Origin: Fibrobacterota bacterium
Lineage (GTDB): Bacteria > Fibrobacterota > Chitinivibrionia > Chitinivibrionales > FEN-1185
Length of the DNA: 64,000 nt
Direction of reading: 5' to 3'
NCBI GenBank assembly: GCA_003165595.1
Contig: PLWQ01000031.1
Coordinates: 1-64,000, forward strand
Under the pieces are notes generated by a model. It was not told where the DNA came from, did not search any database, and saw only the letters and a list, made by a program, of their open reading frames with translations. Positions 23,421 through 31,984 of this stretch are shown in pieces. The translations under genes and the position numbers were made by a program. Positions within the stretch are counted from its first letter, which is position 1. Every line of letters begins with the position of its first letter.

Positions 23421-25268
23421 ATGATCAGCCGCGTCCCGAAGTCGCTCATATTTGCCGACTGCGATAACGGCGGCGTCATTCATGTCGCCAATATCAAGGG
23501 CGGAGTCGGGAAATCGACGGTTGCAACCAATCTCGCCGCCGCGTTTTCGAGAAAAGGCCCCACTCTCCTTATCGATCTGGACGTTCAGGGAAGTGCGACG
23601 GTCGCGCTCGGGAAGGATCCGGCGGCGGTATCGAATTCCTCGTGGCAATTGTTTCGCAGAAGGTTTGCCGCCGGAAGGTCGCCCGGCGGCCTCCAGCAAT
23701 CCTCCCTGAAGGCGCGAGCCGGAGAATGGCTCTGCCGCGCCGAGTCGCGCCTGTTTTCCCAGATTGTGGGACACGGCGAAATAACGGATGTCGCGCTCCC
23801 GATTCGTCCCTGTCTCGACCTTATTCCGGCGAATTCCGATCTGTTCAAGCCTGCGCTGTTTTTTCACCTGCAGAACTTTTTGTACAACCTTGATTTGTGC
23901 CGTACCTACTACACGTACATCGTGCTGGACACGCCGTCGGTTTGGAATACGCTTACCCGGTCCCTGTACATGCGCAGCAGCCTCAACCTTATTCCCGTAA
24001 CGCTCAACGCACTCGCCACCAAGAGTCTCAAGGACTACTTCCATAATGTGAGAATCATGGCGCAGAAGAATCCGAACGTTCGCGTGCGGATCATCAAGAA
24101 CGAGGTCTTCGGCAGGGAAGATTCGAAAATAAAGGGCAAGACCCGCACCATGAACGAAAACCGCAGATATCTCGATGGGTTGTGCGAGCAGGTGCAGGTC
24201 AAAACACGCTCGGGCCTTTCCACCATTCCGCAATCGGTGATGTTCGACCTGGAGATTCCCGAATCGGCGGTCATCCGCGATGCCCAGGACGAAGGCAAAA
24301 CCGTGCACGAATTTCACCAGTACAGCGCGGCGACAAGGGCGTTTGAAGAACTTGCGCGGCGGGTCCAATATGTTCTCAACAGCCCGCCGGCGGTGCAATC
24401 GCGGTCTGTACCGCAACGGATCGCCGACATCCCCGCCTTTGTTCCAAGGTTCCTTGCCGGCTGCCTCATGTGTGCCGTGCTCGGGTTCAACCTGCCGGCC
24501 ACCAATTCCCTGGCGCCCCGTCCGGTTGCTCCGCAACAGCTCATAGAGCCGTCGCGGCCGCTGGTAACGCATGCGTTTCTGCCGGGAGAATCGATTTACA
24601 AATACGCAAAGTTTCTCATTTGCCGGTACCGTGCCGTCGTGCCCGGTCCCGAAGACGTTCATCGCTATGCGCAGGAAGTGACCGACGTATACAACAAGAC
24701 CCGCTTGCCCGGCGAGCCGCGCATCGCGAACGTCGACGCAGTGCCCCCGGGCGTCACCGTGATGTTTTATCCTCCGTCAAGTCTCGTTAATCCGCGCGAA
24801 AAACAGCTTCTTCCGGTGTATGAATATTTTATGGCCATGGTCGACGATCCGTGTTCCTACATTACCGGCGACTGGTGCGATCGCGGCATGGGCGGCGGCA
24901 CGCCTCACTACGGCATCGACGTGGCCGCGAGGCTGGGATCGAACATTATCACTCCCATCGAAGGAGTGGTTGTAAACCGCGAGAGCGCGTCTGCCGGTCA
25001 CACCCTTGGCGTGGCGCGCGAAGGCATGATCCTTACGTTTTCGCACATGGACAAACGGTTCTTTCAAACCGGCCAGACGGTTAGGAAGGGCACGGCCGTG
25101 GGCACGGTGGGCCTCACGGGCCAGACCAGCGGTCCGCACGTTCACGTGGGCTACGGCGTAAAAACCGTCGGAACCGACGGGATCGATTATGGCAGGTTCT
25201 ACTATAAATTCACCGATCCAAAGCTGTTCTTCTACCGCGAACAATACCTCGCCAACGTCAGTCGTTGA
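23421..25268 (+). CDS. ParA/MinD-type ATPase fused to a membrane segment and M23 (LytM) peptidase
   Basis: One uninterrupted 615-aa frame joins two unrelated enzymes. Residues 20-320 are a ParA-type ATPase: deviant Walker A KGGVGKST (26-33), the switch motif LLIDLDVQGSAT (D52, D54) and the Walker B-like YIVLDTPSVW (about 166). Residues 339-360 (FLAGCLMCAVLGFNLPA) are a probable membrane helix with arginines on its N-terminal side, implying a cytoplasmic ATPase. Residues 385-455 resemble a degenerate LysM domain. Residues 490-590 are an M23 metallopeptidase with HYGID (H497, D500) and HVH (H573, H575), the zinc ligands and catalytic His. M23 enzymes cut peptidoglycan peptides. Start ATG 23421 has GGAGAAACGAG upstream. 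The function is inferred to be localised wall hydrolysis. Confidence 0.85.
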   Translation: MISRVPKSLIFADCDNGGVIHVANIKGGVGKSTVATNLAAAFSRKGPTLLIDLDVQGSATVALGKDPAAVSNSSWQLFRRRFAAGRSPGGLQQSSLKARAGEWLCRAESRLFSQIVGHGEITDVALPIRPCLDLIPANSDLFKPALFFHLQNFLYNLDLCRTYYTYIVLDTPSVWNTLTRSLYMRSSLNLIPVTLNALATKSLKDYFHNVRIMAQKNPNVRVRIIKNEVFGREDSKIKGKTRTMNENRRYLDGLCEQVQVKTRSGLSTIPQSVMFDLEIPESAVIRDAQDEGKTVHEFHQYSAATRAFEELARRVQYVLNSPPAVQSRSVPQRIADIPAFVPRFLAGCLMCAVLGFNLPATNSLAPRPVAPQQLIEPSRPLVTHAFLPGESIYKYAKFLICRYRAVVPGPEDVHRYAQEVTDVYNKTRLPGEPRIANVDAVPPGVTVMFYPPSSLVNPREKQLLPVYEYFMAMVDDPCSYITGDWCDRGMGGGTPHYGIDVAARLGSNIITPIEGVVVNRESASAGHTLGVAREGMILTFSHMDKRFFQTGQTVRKGTAVGTVGLTGQTSGPHVHVGYGVKTVGTDGIDYGRFYYKFTDPKLFFYREQYLANVSR

Positions 25269-25269
25269 T

Positions 25270-25464
25270 TTAAGGGGACCTCTAAATATTCAAAAACGCG
25301 TTTTGTCATTGCGAGCAAAGCGAAGCAATCTCGCGTTTTTGCAAAGAATTACGGGAGATTCGCAGGAGCGGCTACTCAGTAGGGCTGTATGCGGTTGTAG
25401 TCGTGGTGCCGCGTCGCTACGCTCCTCGCAATGACATTGGGACAATTTTCAGAGGTTCCCTTAA
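25270..25464. mobile_element. MITE-like element with nested inverted repeats
   Basis: The outer arms are TTAAGGGGACCTCTAAA (left) and TTCAGAGGTTCCCTTAA (right), complementary except for two positions. Inside, TGTCATTGCGAGC (left) pairs with the reverse complement of CTCGCAATGACA (right), a motif repeated in many bacterial genomes. The centre carries the shared motif GCGGCTACTC...GTCGTGGTGC (25368-25410). It has no gene and begins directly after the ParA-M23 stop codon, so it may affect that mRNA's 3' end. Confidence 0.75.
25368..25410. repeat. Shared motif GCGGCTACTC..., copy 1
   Basis: GCGGCTACTCAGTAGGGCTG then TATGCGGTTGTAGTCGTGGT. It lies in the centre of the MITE-like element at 25270-25464 and recurs at 48095-48150 and 58913-59010. 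Confidence 0.65.
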
Positions 25465-25570
25465 GGGATTTTTGCGGCCGATGGGCACGCACTGGCATGC
25501 CGTTGGGCAGAATTGTATACTCTACTCCTGACAGCACTTGCAATGCCAACACCTTCCAGGGGAGTCACGA

Positions 25571-26122
25571 ATGAAATACTATCCCATCCAGAAGAAGAAA
25601 TTCCGCGCGGGCGAGGTCGTCTTTTCGGAGGACAGCGAAGGCGATGGGATGTACATCATAGAATCGGGAAGGGTGAGAGTTTACAAAAAGGTTATTACGG
25701 GCGACAGCGAGAAGGAAATCGAACTATGCACGCTGGGGCCCAAGGGAATGTTCGGAGAGATGGCCATCATCGACGACAATCGCCGTTCGGCCAGCGTCCA
25801 GGCCATTCTGCCCACGGTGTGCACCGTGATAACGCGCAAGGTTTTCGAAGAGCAACTGCAGCATATCCCTGTCTGGATGGTGAACATGATCAGGATCCTC
25901 GTGACGAGGCTCAGGGAAACCAACGACAAGCTCCGGGGCATCATCGAGCACTACGGCCCGACGCCTCTTGACGACACCGGAAGGGTCATCACCGTCGACG
26001 AGGAACTGTCGGGCTTCGGCGATGGCGGCGGCCGGTATCGCGCATCGGGAAAGGGGAGGGCCGGCGCCGGTCAACGCCGGTACAAATCCGACGACATTGT
26101 CAAGGAACTTCTGAACCTGTAG
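25571..26122 (+). CDS. Cyclic-nucleotide-binding domain protein without DNA-binding domain
   Basis: ATG 25571 follows GGGGAG, giving 183 aa; a longer frame from 25538 lacks support. Residues 1-120 are a cyclic-nucleotide-binding domain of the CRP/FNR fold: FRAGEVVFSEDSEGDGMYII, SGRVRVYKK, and the phosphate-binding cassette GEMAIIDDNRRSASV with the Glu and Arg that contact the nucleotide. The helix after it (VTRLRETNDKLRGI) could be a dimerisation helix. There is no helix-turn-helix, so it is not a transcription factor of the usual type. The C-terminal 50 residues are Gly/Arg-rich and perhaps disordered. Its partner is unknown. Confidence 0.85.
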   Translation: MKYYPIQKKKFRAGEVVFSEDSEGDGMYIIESGRVRVYKKVITGDSEKEIELCTLGPKGMFGEMAIIDDNRRSASVQAILPTVCTVITRKVFEEQLQHIPVWMVNMIRILVTRLRETNDKLRGIIEHYGPTPLDDTGRVITVDEELSGFGDGGGRYRASGKGRAGAGQRRYKSDDIVKELLNL

Positions 26123-26159
26123 CATCCGGCACCGGCACAGACGGTCCGCAGGAAACCTC

Positions 26160-26975
26160 ATGCCTCCGCGACTCCTCGCATTCGATCTCGACGGCACGCT
26201 CCTTACATCAGACAAACGGCTGTCGCGCGCCAACGCGTCGGCGCTCAACGACATGGCGCGGTGCGGCGCCGTCGTGGTGTTCGCGTCGGGCCGGATCGGC
26301 TCGAGCATGATGCACTATGCGGCCGGACTCTCCTGCGACCCGGCGCTGCTCACCCTCAACGGAGCGGCGGTATTTACGGGAGCGGCACGGGGCTCCCGGC
26401 GTGTGTATTCGGCCCCGCTCGCACCTGAGTTCGCCGAGGCCCTTGTCGACCATTCCGAACGGGCCGACTACGCGGTGAACTACTACCTCGACGGATTGCT
26501 GTACACGGTGCGCAACGAGCGGACCGCCCGCTGGAACGATCTCTACTATGCCCAGACGGCCTCCGCATATGTCCTGGTGGAGTCGCTGCGGGCATTGCGC
26601 GGCAGCGCGCCGCATAAGATAATTTTTGTGGGCGACCCCCTTGTGCTTGACAAAGAAGAACACGACCTGCGAAATCGGTGGGGTGCCGATTTGTACATCG
26701 TGCGGACATGGGACTATTACCTCGAATTCCTGAGCCCCGAAGCCGACAAGGGCAAGGGTCTGGCGGTTCTTGCGAAGGAATACGGTATCCCGCTCGCCGA
26801 AACTGCCGCGTTCGGCGACGCCAATAACGACATTCCGCTCTTTAAGGCTGCGCATACCGCGATAGCGGTGAAGAACGCCTCTCCCGAGGCAAAGCGGGCC
26901 GCGACGCGCGTTTCGGAGTGGACGAACGACGAAGATGCGGTGGCGAGAGAGTGGGAGAGGATAAAGAAATCGTAG
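26160..26975 (+). CDS. HAD-superfamily hydrolase, Cof/YidA type
   Basis: This 271-aa protein has all HAD motifs: motif I LLAFDLDGTLL (nucleophile Asp), motif II VFASGR, a Lys in DKGKGLAVLAKEYGI, and motif IV AAFGDANNDIPLF. The large cap between motifs II and III is of the C2b (Cof) type. Such enzymes dephosphorylate sugar or nucleotide phosphates in the cytoplasm; the substrate cannot be told. It starts 37 bases after the cyclic-nucleotide protein and likely belongs to the same transcript. Confidence 0.9.
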   Translation: MPPRLLAFDLDGTLLTSDKRLSRANASALNDMARCGAVVVFASGRIGSSMMHYAAGLSCDPALLTLNGAAVFTGAARGSRRVYSAPLAPEFAEALVDHSERADYAVNYYLDGLLYTVRNERTARWNDLYYAQTASAYVLVESLRALRGSAPHKIIFVGDPLVLDKEEHDLRNRWGADLYIVRTWDYYLEFLSPEADKGKGLAVLAKEYGIPLAETAAFGDANNDIPLFKAAHTAIAVKNASPEAKRAATRVSEWTNDEDAVAREWERIKKS

Positions 26976-27061
26976 ATCGAAGGCAGGGCAGGCGTTCATG
27001 CTCTTGTCCTGTGCGCCGCTGCAACCGCCGGCGCATACTCACTTTTATTTTGTGCAGCCTT

Positions 27062-27117
27062 CCTTTGCGTACCTTAGCGTACTTTGCGCCTTTGCGGTGA
27101 ACTGAATTTTTTGGGTT
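27062..27117. repeat. CTTTGCG-type dispersed repeat, copy 1
   Basis: CCTTTGCGTACCTTAGCGTA leads into CTTTGCGCCTTTGCGGTGAA. Nearly the same sequence occurs at 39258-39312, and its complement-related arms at 37469-37601. It ends one base before the histidine kinase stop codon (27118-27120). Confidence 0.75.
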
Positions 27118-29205
27118 TCATGGCGAAAGAGGCGTCTGTTGGCTCGGTTTCCCGATCGCCTGCGCCACAATCTGGGAAAGCCTTGCCGTATCGAACGGTT
27201 TCTGCAGCAGGCCGCTGATTCCCTCGGCTGCAATTTCCGCTCGATCGTTTTCGAAACTGTAGCCGCTCGACAAAATGGCCTTCACTCGTGGGTTGATTTT
27301 GAGGAGTTCACGGAAGCATTCTCTGCCGTTCATCCCCTGCATGATCATGTCGATGATGAACAAATCCTCGGTGATCGGGTGGCGGCTATAGTACGCCACC
27401 GCCTTGACGCCGGTGTCGAATTCCGTTACCGTGTACCCCATGGCCGACAGCATTTCACGGCAGATAGAGCGAATTGCCTCATCGTTGTCGATGACGACTA
27501 TTGTGCCTGTCCCGCTCATGACGCCGGGTCCTACACCGCCCAAAACATGCGCCGGTGCGTTGAGGTTCACGGGAAAATACACGGTGATTGCCGAGCCGCG
27601 GCCCTTCTCGGAGTTGACCCCGACGTACCCGTTGTGGCTTGTAACCGATCCGTACACGCTGGCAAGCCCCAGGCCGCTGCCCTGTCCGATGTCCTTTGTT
27701 GTAAAGAACGGCTCAAAAAGTCTCGCCTTGGTGTTCTCGTCCATTCCCACGCCCGTATCGCTTACGCATATGGCCACGTAGGGGCCGGACGAAGCCTCGG
27801 GATGTGATTTACGAAGCAGGTCGTCCAGGTCGCTGTTTTTGGTGGCGAACATGAGCGTTCCGCCGTCGGGCATGGCGTCGCGGGCGTTCATTGCCAGATT
27901 GAGAAGAATGTTCTGCACCTGCGTGGGATCGCCGAAGACAAACGGATTTTGCGCCTTCAAATCGAATACGAGTTTCGTTTTCTCGTCGAGCGTATGCTGA
28001 AGAAGGAGCGAAATGTGAGAAATCAATTCGTGAATGTCGAGATTTGTCTTCTGGAATTTCCCTTTTCTCGCAAACGCGAGCAATTGCGACGTGAGTTCGG
28101 CCGCCCTGCGCGCGCTCGAGAGAATGGCCGACGAATACTTTTCGAGTTTCGGGTTGTCGGCGGAGAATTTCTGCCGTATCATTTCGGCGTAGCCGGAGAT
28201 CGCGCCGAGAATGTTGTTGAAATCGTGAGCCACGCCTCCCGCGAGCTGTCCGATCGCTTCAAGGGTTTGGGCATGCCGTAACTGGCCTTCGAGCACCGAT
28301 TTCTCCTGCTCCGTTGTGAGTTGATCGACGCGAATTCGCACGATCCTCATCATTTCGAGAATGAGCGCGGTTTCGGTTTCGGTCCACTCGCGTTCGCGCT
28401 CGCAGTCGGAAAAGGAGAAGAACGAACGGTTCGCCCGGTCGAAAAGTACAAGGAGCAGAGACCGGATCGCGTGCTTGTCGAAATACAATTCGAGAGGCGC
28501 CCGGACGGGCTCCGGGATCGTGTCCCGGTTGAGCCGGGCCATGTCGGCGTTGAAAAACGATGTTGTACCATAAAAGATCGACGAAGGAATTCTGTCTCCG
28601 ACGTAACGATCGAGGCCGGCGGCGCACCATTGCACCTTGCATTCCACTACGTCGCCCTCGTTGCCGGACTCGTAGTAGCTTGCGCGGCTCACATTGAGAA
28701 AATGACCGAGAATGGAGATCAGCCGCTGGATGAGTTCCTCTTTGGCAAGAGATTTGTCCGCAGCCGCCTTCCAGATTTCGGCCCGAATGGAATTGTACCT
28801 GTTTTCGTCGAAGTAGAGATCTGTCCTCCATTCCTCGATTGCGGGATCGAGCACGATTTCGACAAGGCCGGTAATTTCCTTCCGGTCGGTAGTGCGCGGA
28901 ATCTGCTGCACAAGCCGATGAATACCATCGGGGAACACGACCGTTGCGGAACAGGCATGCCCCGAGGCAAGCGCCTGGGCGGCCGGGCACGCTTCACACG
29001 GCGAGGTACGGGAATGCCACACTTCGTAGCAGAAACGGCCCGCTATTTCTTCGAGCGGAAGTCCACGCTCCCTGAGTGAGGCACGGTTGGCCCATTGGAC
29101 GCGGAGGTCTTTGCCGAGAAACAGAATGTTTTCGGAAACGGCATTGAATATGTCGCGATGGACATCCGGGAAATCCTGCGGCTGCGGCAATTGTTCGGCT
29201 GTCAT
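27118..29205 (-). CDS. Hybrid histidine kinase (PAS-GAF-HisKA-HATPase-REC)
   Basis: ATG 29205 gives 695 aa; a TTG at 29235 would add ten residues. An N-terminal PAS domain (FNAVSENILFLGKDLRV) includes a CYEVWHSRTSPCEACPA cluster of the kind that binds metal or responds to redox. A GAF-like domain spans about 140-310. The kinase core follows: H-box LAGGVAHDFNNILGAISGY, N-box NILLNLAMNARDAM, G1 VSDTGVGM and G2 GQGSGLGLASVYG. The C-terminal receiver has TIVVIDNDEA, the acceptor Asp in LFIIDMIMQGMNG, and LLQKPF. There is no membrane segment, so it is a soluble sensor. Its partner regulator is not adjacent. Confidence 0.9.
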   Translation of the reverse strand: MTAEQLPQPQDFPDVHRDIFNAVSENILFLGKDLRVQWANRASLRERGLPLEEIAGRFCYEVWHSRTSPCEACPAAQALASGHACSATVVFPDGIHRLVQQIPRTTDRKEITGLVEIVLDPAIEEWRTDLYFDENRYNSIRAEIWKAAADKSLAKEELIQRLISILGHFLNVSRASYYESGNEGDVVECKVQWCAAGLDRYVGDRIPSSIFYGTTSFFNADMARLNRDTIPEPVRAPLELYFDKHAIRSLLLVLFDRANRSFFSFSDCEREREWTETETALILEMMRIVRIRVDQLTTEQEKSVLEGQLRHAQTLEAIGQLAGGVAHDFNNILGAISGYAEMIRQKFSADNPKLEKYSSAILSSARRAAELTSQLLAFARKGKFQKTNLDIHELISHISLLLQHTLDEKTKLVFDLKAQNPFVFGDPTQVQNILLNLAMNARDAMPDGGTLMFATKNSDLDDLLRKSHPEASSGPYVAICVSDTGVGMDENTKARLFEPFFTTKDIGQGSGLGLASVYGSVTSHNGYVGVNSEKGRGSAITVYFPVNLNAPAHVLGGVGPGVMSGTGTIVVIDNDEAIRSICREMLSAMGYTVTEFDTGVKAVAYYSRHPITEDLFIIDMIMQGMNGRECFRELLKINPRVKAILSSGYSFENDRAEIAAEGISGLLQKPFDTARLSQIVAQAIGKPSQQTPLSP

Positions 29206-29381
29206 GGTGTGGTCCGGAGTGAAGGTCCACCCCAATCATAGACTCGCGCCTGAGGTGTGTCAACAGATAATGGTTGAAGACTCAAAAGACGATCCGGCGG
29301 GGAACGGGCTTTGATCCTGCCCGTTTACGCAAATGCATCGCATTCTTCTCTGCGACCGTTGCGCTTCTGCGGCAGAACCTG

Positions 29382-30146
29382 CTAGATTTTCCCTATCGAT
29401 GAACTCTGCACCCATCCGCCGAGCCCGGTGGGGAGGCTCACAAATGACCAGTCGTTGATGGCCTTATGGACCCGGAATTTGGTTCCTTCGTGGACGGTGA
29501 AAATCACCTTTGAGCCGTTCGGTTCGTTCTTGGCGTCGAGCGATGGCGAGAGAACGATGGCATATTCGACACGTTCGCTTCTGTAAATTTTTACCCCCGC
29601 CGACGTCCCGATGGTCGCGGTAACGAGCAGCAGCAGGCCCGACAAATAAATGATCCACAATCGCATGTTGGAAGACACGTATAAACCGGCGGCGAAGAGG
29701 ATACCGAGGGCAAGCAGGAGAAAGAACAGGATCCACAACTGGGCGTTGAGCGACAGAACCGTGTGAAGCCGCGTGAGCACGGCTTCAAAAAAGGTCTGTT
29801 CCGGAGCCGGTATCCGGTCGATAATCGCCGAGGAGGCGAATTTTATGTTTGCCTGAATATCGGGGTCGTTCGGCGAGAGCCGGTGCGCCCGCTCGTAGGC
29901 GAGAAGGGCGAGGCCGACCTTCTTGAGCCTGAAATACGAATTGCCGAGGTTGTAATAGACTGCGCTGTTTGTAAACCCTGCTGCAAGAACCTGCTCGTAG
30001 TAGAAAGCCGCGCTGTCGTAAGCCTGGTGTTCGTACAGCGCGTTGGCCTTGTCGAACCAGACGTTTACGGGAGCGCAACCAGCCCGGTGCGGGGCGAGCG
30101 CCAGGAAAAGCAGCACGGCGCAAGGGATAACGTGCGGCAGTTTCAT
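29382..30146 (-). CDS. batE: BatE-like TPR/SH3 membrane protein
   Basis: This 254-aa protein is the last gene of the bat operon. It has a signal peptide, TPR repeats (DKANALYEHQAYDSAAFYYEQ, SAVYYNLGNSYFRLKKVGLA), two membrane helices (about 140-165 and 170-190) and a C-terminal SH3-like domain (VIFTVHEGTKFRVHKAINDWSFVSL, LGGWV). This layout matches BatE of aerotolerance operons. The ATG shares one base with the stop codon of the BatD gene (TGATG), so translation is coupled. Its role is unknown beyond being part of the envelope complex. Confidence 0.8.
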   Translation of the reverse strand: MKLPHVIPCAVLLFLALAPHRAGCAPVNVWFDKANALYEHQAYDSAAFYYEQVLAAGFTNSAVYYNLGNSYFRLKKVGLALLAYERAHRLSPNDPDIQANIKFASSAIIDRIPAPEQTFFEAVLTRLHTVLSLNAQLWILFFLLLALGILFAAGLYVSSNMRLWIIYLSGLLLLVTATIGTSAGVKIYRSERVEYAIVLSPSLDAKNEPNGSKVIFTVHEGTKFRVHKAINDWSFVSLPTGLGGWVQSSSIGKI

Positions 30147-31978
30147 CAGGATCCCCGTTTCTGTTTTGCCAAGTCCCGAACCAATTGCGTCGCCTGCTGG
30201 AGCATGGCGGCGCGTGACGCCGCGTCGAGCGACCGCCTGCCGAAGCGGAAGGTGTCCATGCTTTCGAGCAGCCCGGCCAGCCTGCCGATAACGCCCGTTT
30301 CCACATGGCGGGCCGCAAGCTGCTGCCGGAGTTCGTCGAGCGTCGTCCCCGTCGCGGAAAAGCCGTACTTGTGCGTAACAAAGTCTTCGAGGCAGGCGGC
30401 GATGCGCGCCAGAAAATCCGTCGCGGGCATGGCATCGGCCTTTTTTCTCACCTGCGCAATGGTGCGGAATGCCCTTCTCGCCGCTTTCTGGCGCAGGGCG
30501 AGCGAGGCGTCTTTTTCGTAGCGCTGCGCCTGTATCTTGTACAAAAGGGAAAAACCGGCTATGAGAAAGGGAATCGGGAACAGAATCAGGAAGAGGGGGT
30601 TCTTGTAGGGCTGGTCGGTTTGCCGGCCGCCGGGGACGCTAGTCTTGATATAGCGGATATCCTGCCCGACTTGGCGGATTTCCTCCTGGGTAAGGTATCG
30701 CGTCTGGCCCGCCTGCGTCGCCTTTCCCTTGGTGACGGCAATCGTTATGGGATCGGAGCGGAGTGTCTTGTATGAGGCTGCGGCCGGGTCGAAGTATTCC
30801 CACGTGAGAGAGGGGATCGTAAGTGTTCCTTCCTGCCGGGGGATAAGCAGGTATTTGTACCCTTTCTGGCAGGATATGCCGTTTTGCGTTGTGTCAACCG
30901 ACACGTGCTTTTCCGGGGTGAAGACCTCGCAGTCGGACAGTTGCGGCAGGGCAATCTCGCCCATGCTGCCCGGCCTGGTGCTGCCGCGGATAATAACCGA
31001 CAGCGTGACGGCCTCGCCCGACGGAACGGTTTTCGGGTCTGCGCCCACGTTCATGCTGAAGGAACCCACCGCTCCCGAAAATCCGGCGGGAGAGGGGGGC
31101 AATTGGACCGAATGGATGGTGAGTCCGTTGGACACGACACTTCTTGACACCTGCTGCACGCCGCCGCCGAAGAATTCGTCTGCGTCCGGGAAAAAGTCTT
31201 CGAACGGGTTGACGCCGCGGCGGGACTGCACCCTTTTGAGTGATACGTATTCGAATGGCACGGGCGCAACGGCGATATCGCCCGCCGTGATGGGAAAGAG
31301 GGCATACTGCGCTTTGACAACCACGCTCTTTTCGCCGTTCTCCACTTCCATGACGCCTTTGAGCTGATTGAACAGCCGCACAACCGCGAAATCCTTGCTG
31401 AGCTCCTTTTCGAGTTTGTCGAAAAATGCCATGAATCCCTGTTGAGACAACTGGACCTGCGCTCCCGCTTTCTGGACAACCTTGATCGTGAGGAATGCCT
31501 GCTCTCCCTGGTACAGGCTTTTCTTGGAAACCGAGAGGATCACGCGGACGTCCGAAGCCTGGGCCGTTTCTTTGCCCACCGTAACGGTGAACGGGTTCGA
31601 GGTGTATGTTTTCCCGTCGATCACCGTCTTGAGCGCGGGAAAAGTGAAGGAGCCGGTTTTCTTGGGAGCAATGGAATAATAAAAGAAGTAGGTAATGTTG
31701 ACGGTTTGCGTCATCTTGCCGTTGATTACCTGGATCGATGTCGATTGCGATGAATTCTGGTTCATGCCGAGAACGTCGAAATCTTCGCTCTTTGTCACCT
31801 GGGGAGCAAAAGAACCGGAAAGCTGCTTGTTGCTGACGATCTGCGCCGTTACCTGTATCCTCTCGCCGAGCATTGCCGATGTCCTGTCGGCCGACACGGA
31901 GAAGGAAATGTCCTGGGCCTGCGCAGCGGCGCACAATCCGATAATGAGCATTGGAGCAAGAAGTCTGATCACCGCCAC
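30146..31978 (-). CDS. batD: BatD, exported oxygen-tolerance protein
   Basis: This 610-aa protein has a signal peptide ending AAAQA and the tandem Ig-like BatD domains: SFSVSADRTSAMLGERIQV, KSEDFDVLGMNQNSSQSTS with TYFFYYSIAPKKTGSFTFPA, and VSLKRVQSRRGVNPFEDFF. A membrane helix lies near residue 450 (FLILFPIPFLIAGFSLLYKI), with a cytoplasmic tail of about 140 residues (DFLARIAACLEDFVTHKYG). Length and order fit BatD (about 600 aa). It starts six bases after the preceding gene's stop and overlaps BatE by one base. BatD acts with the VWA proteins BatA and BatB. Confidence 0.9.
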   Translation of the reverse strand: MAVIRLLAPMLIIGLCAAAQAQDISFSVSADRTSAMLGERIQVTAQIVSNKQLSGSFAPQVTKSEDFDVLGMNQNSSQSTSIQVINGKMTQTVNITYFFYYSIAPKKTGSFTFPALKTVIDGKTYTSNPFTVTVGKETAQASDVRVILSVSKKSLYQGEQAFLTIKVVQKAGAQVQLSQQGFMAFFDKLEKELSKDFAVVRLFNQLKGVMEVENGEKSVVVKAQYALFPITAGDIAVAPVPFEYVSLKRVQSRRGVNPFEDFFPDADEFFGGGVQQVSRSVVSNGLTIHSVQLPPSPAGFSGAVGSFSMNVGADPKTVPSGEAVTLSVIIRGSTRPGSMGEIALPQLSDCEVFTPEKHVSVDTTQNGISCQKGYKYLLIPRQEGTLTIPSLTWEYFDPAAASYKTLRSDPITIAVTKGKATQAGQTRYLTQEEIRQVGQDIRYIKTSVPGGRQTDQPYKNPLFLILFPIPFLIAGFSLLYKIQAQRYEKDASLALRQKAARRAFRTIAQVRKKADAMPATDFLARIAACLEDFVTHKYGFSATGTTLDELRQQLAARHVETGVIGRLAGLLESMDTFRFGRRSLDAASRAAMLQQATQLVRDLAKQKRGS

Positions 31979-31984
31979 CGCTCC

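Noticed and set aside
22815-24662. Long minus-strand ORF of 615 codons opposite the ParA-M23 gene.
   Set aside because: It is antisense to a gene with clear enzymatic motifs, has Arg/His-rich composition without any domain, and arises from G+C-rich third codon positions.
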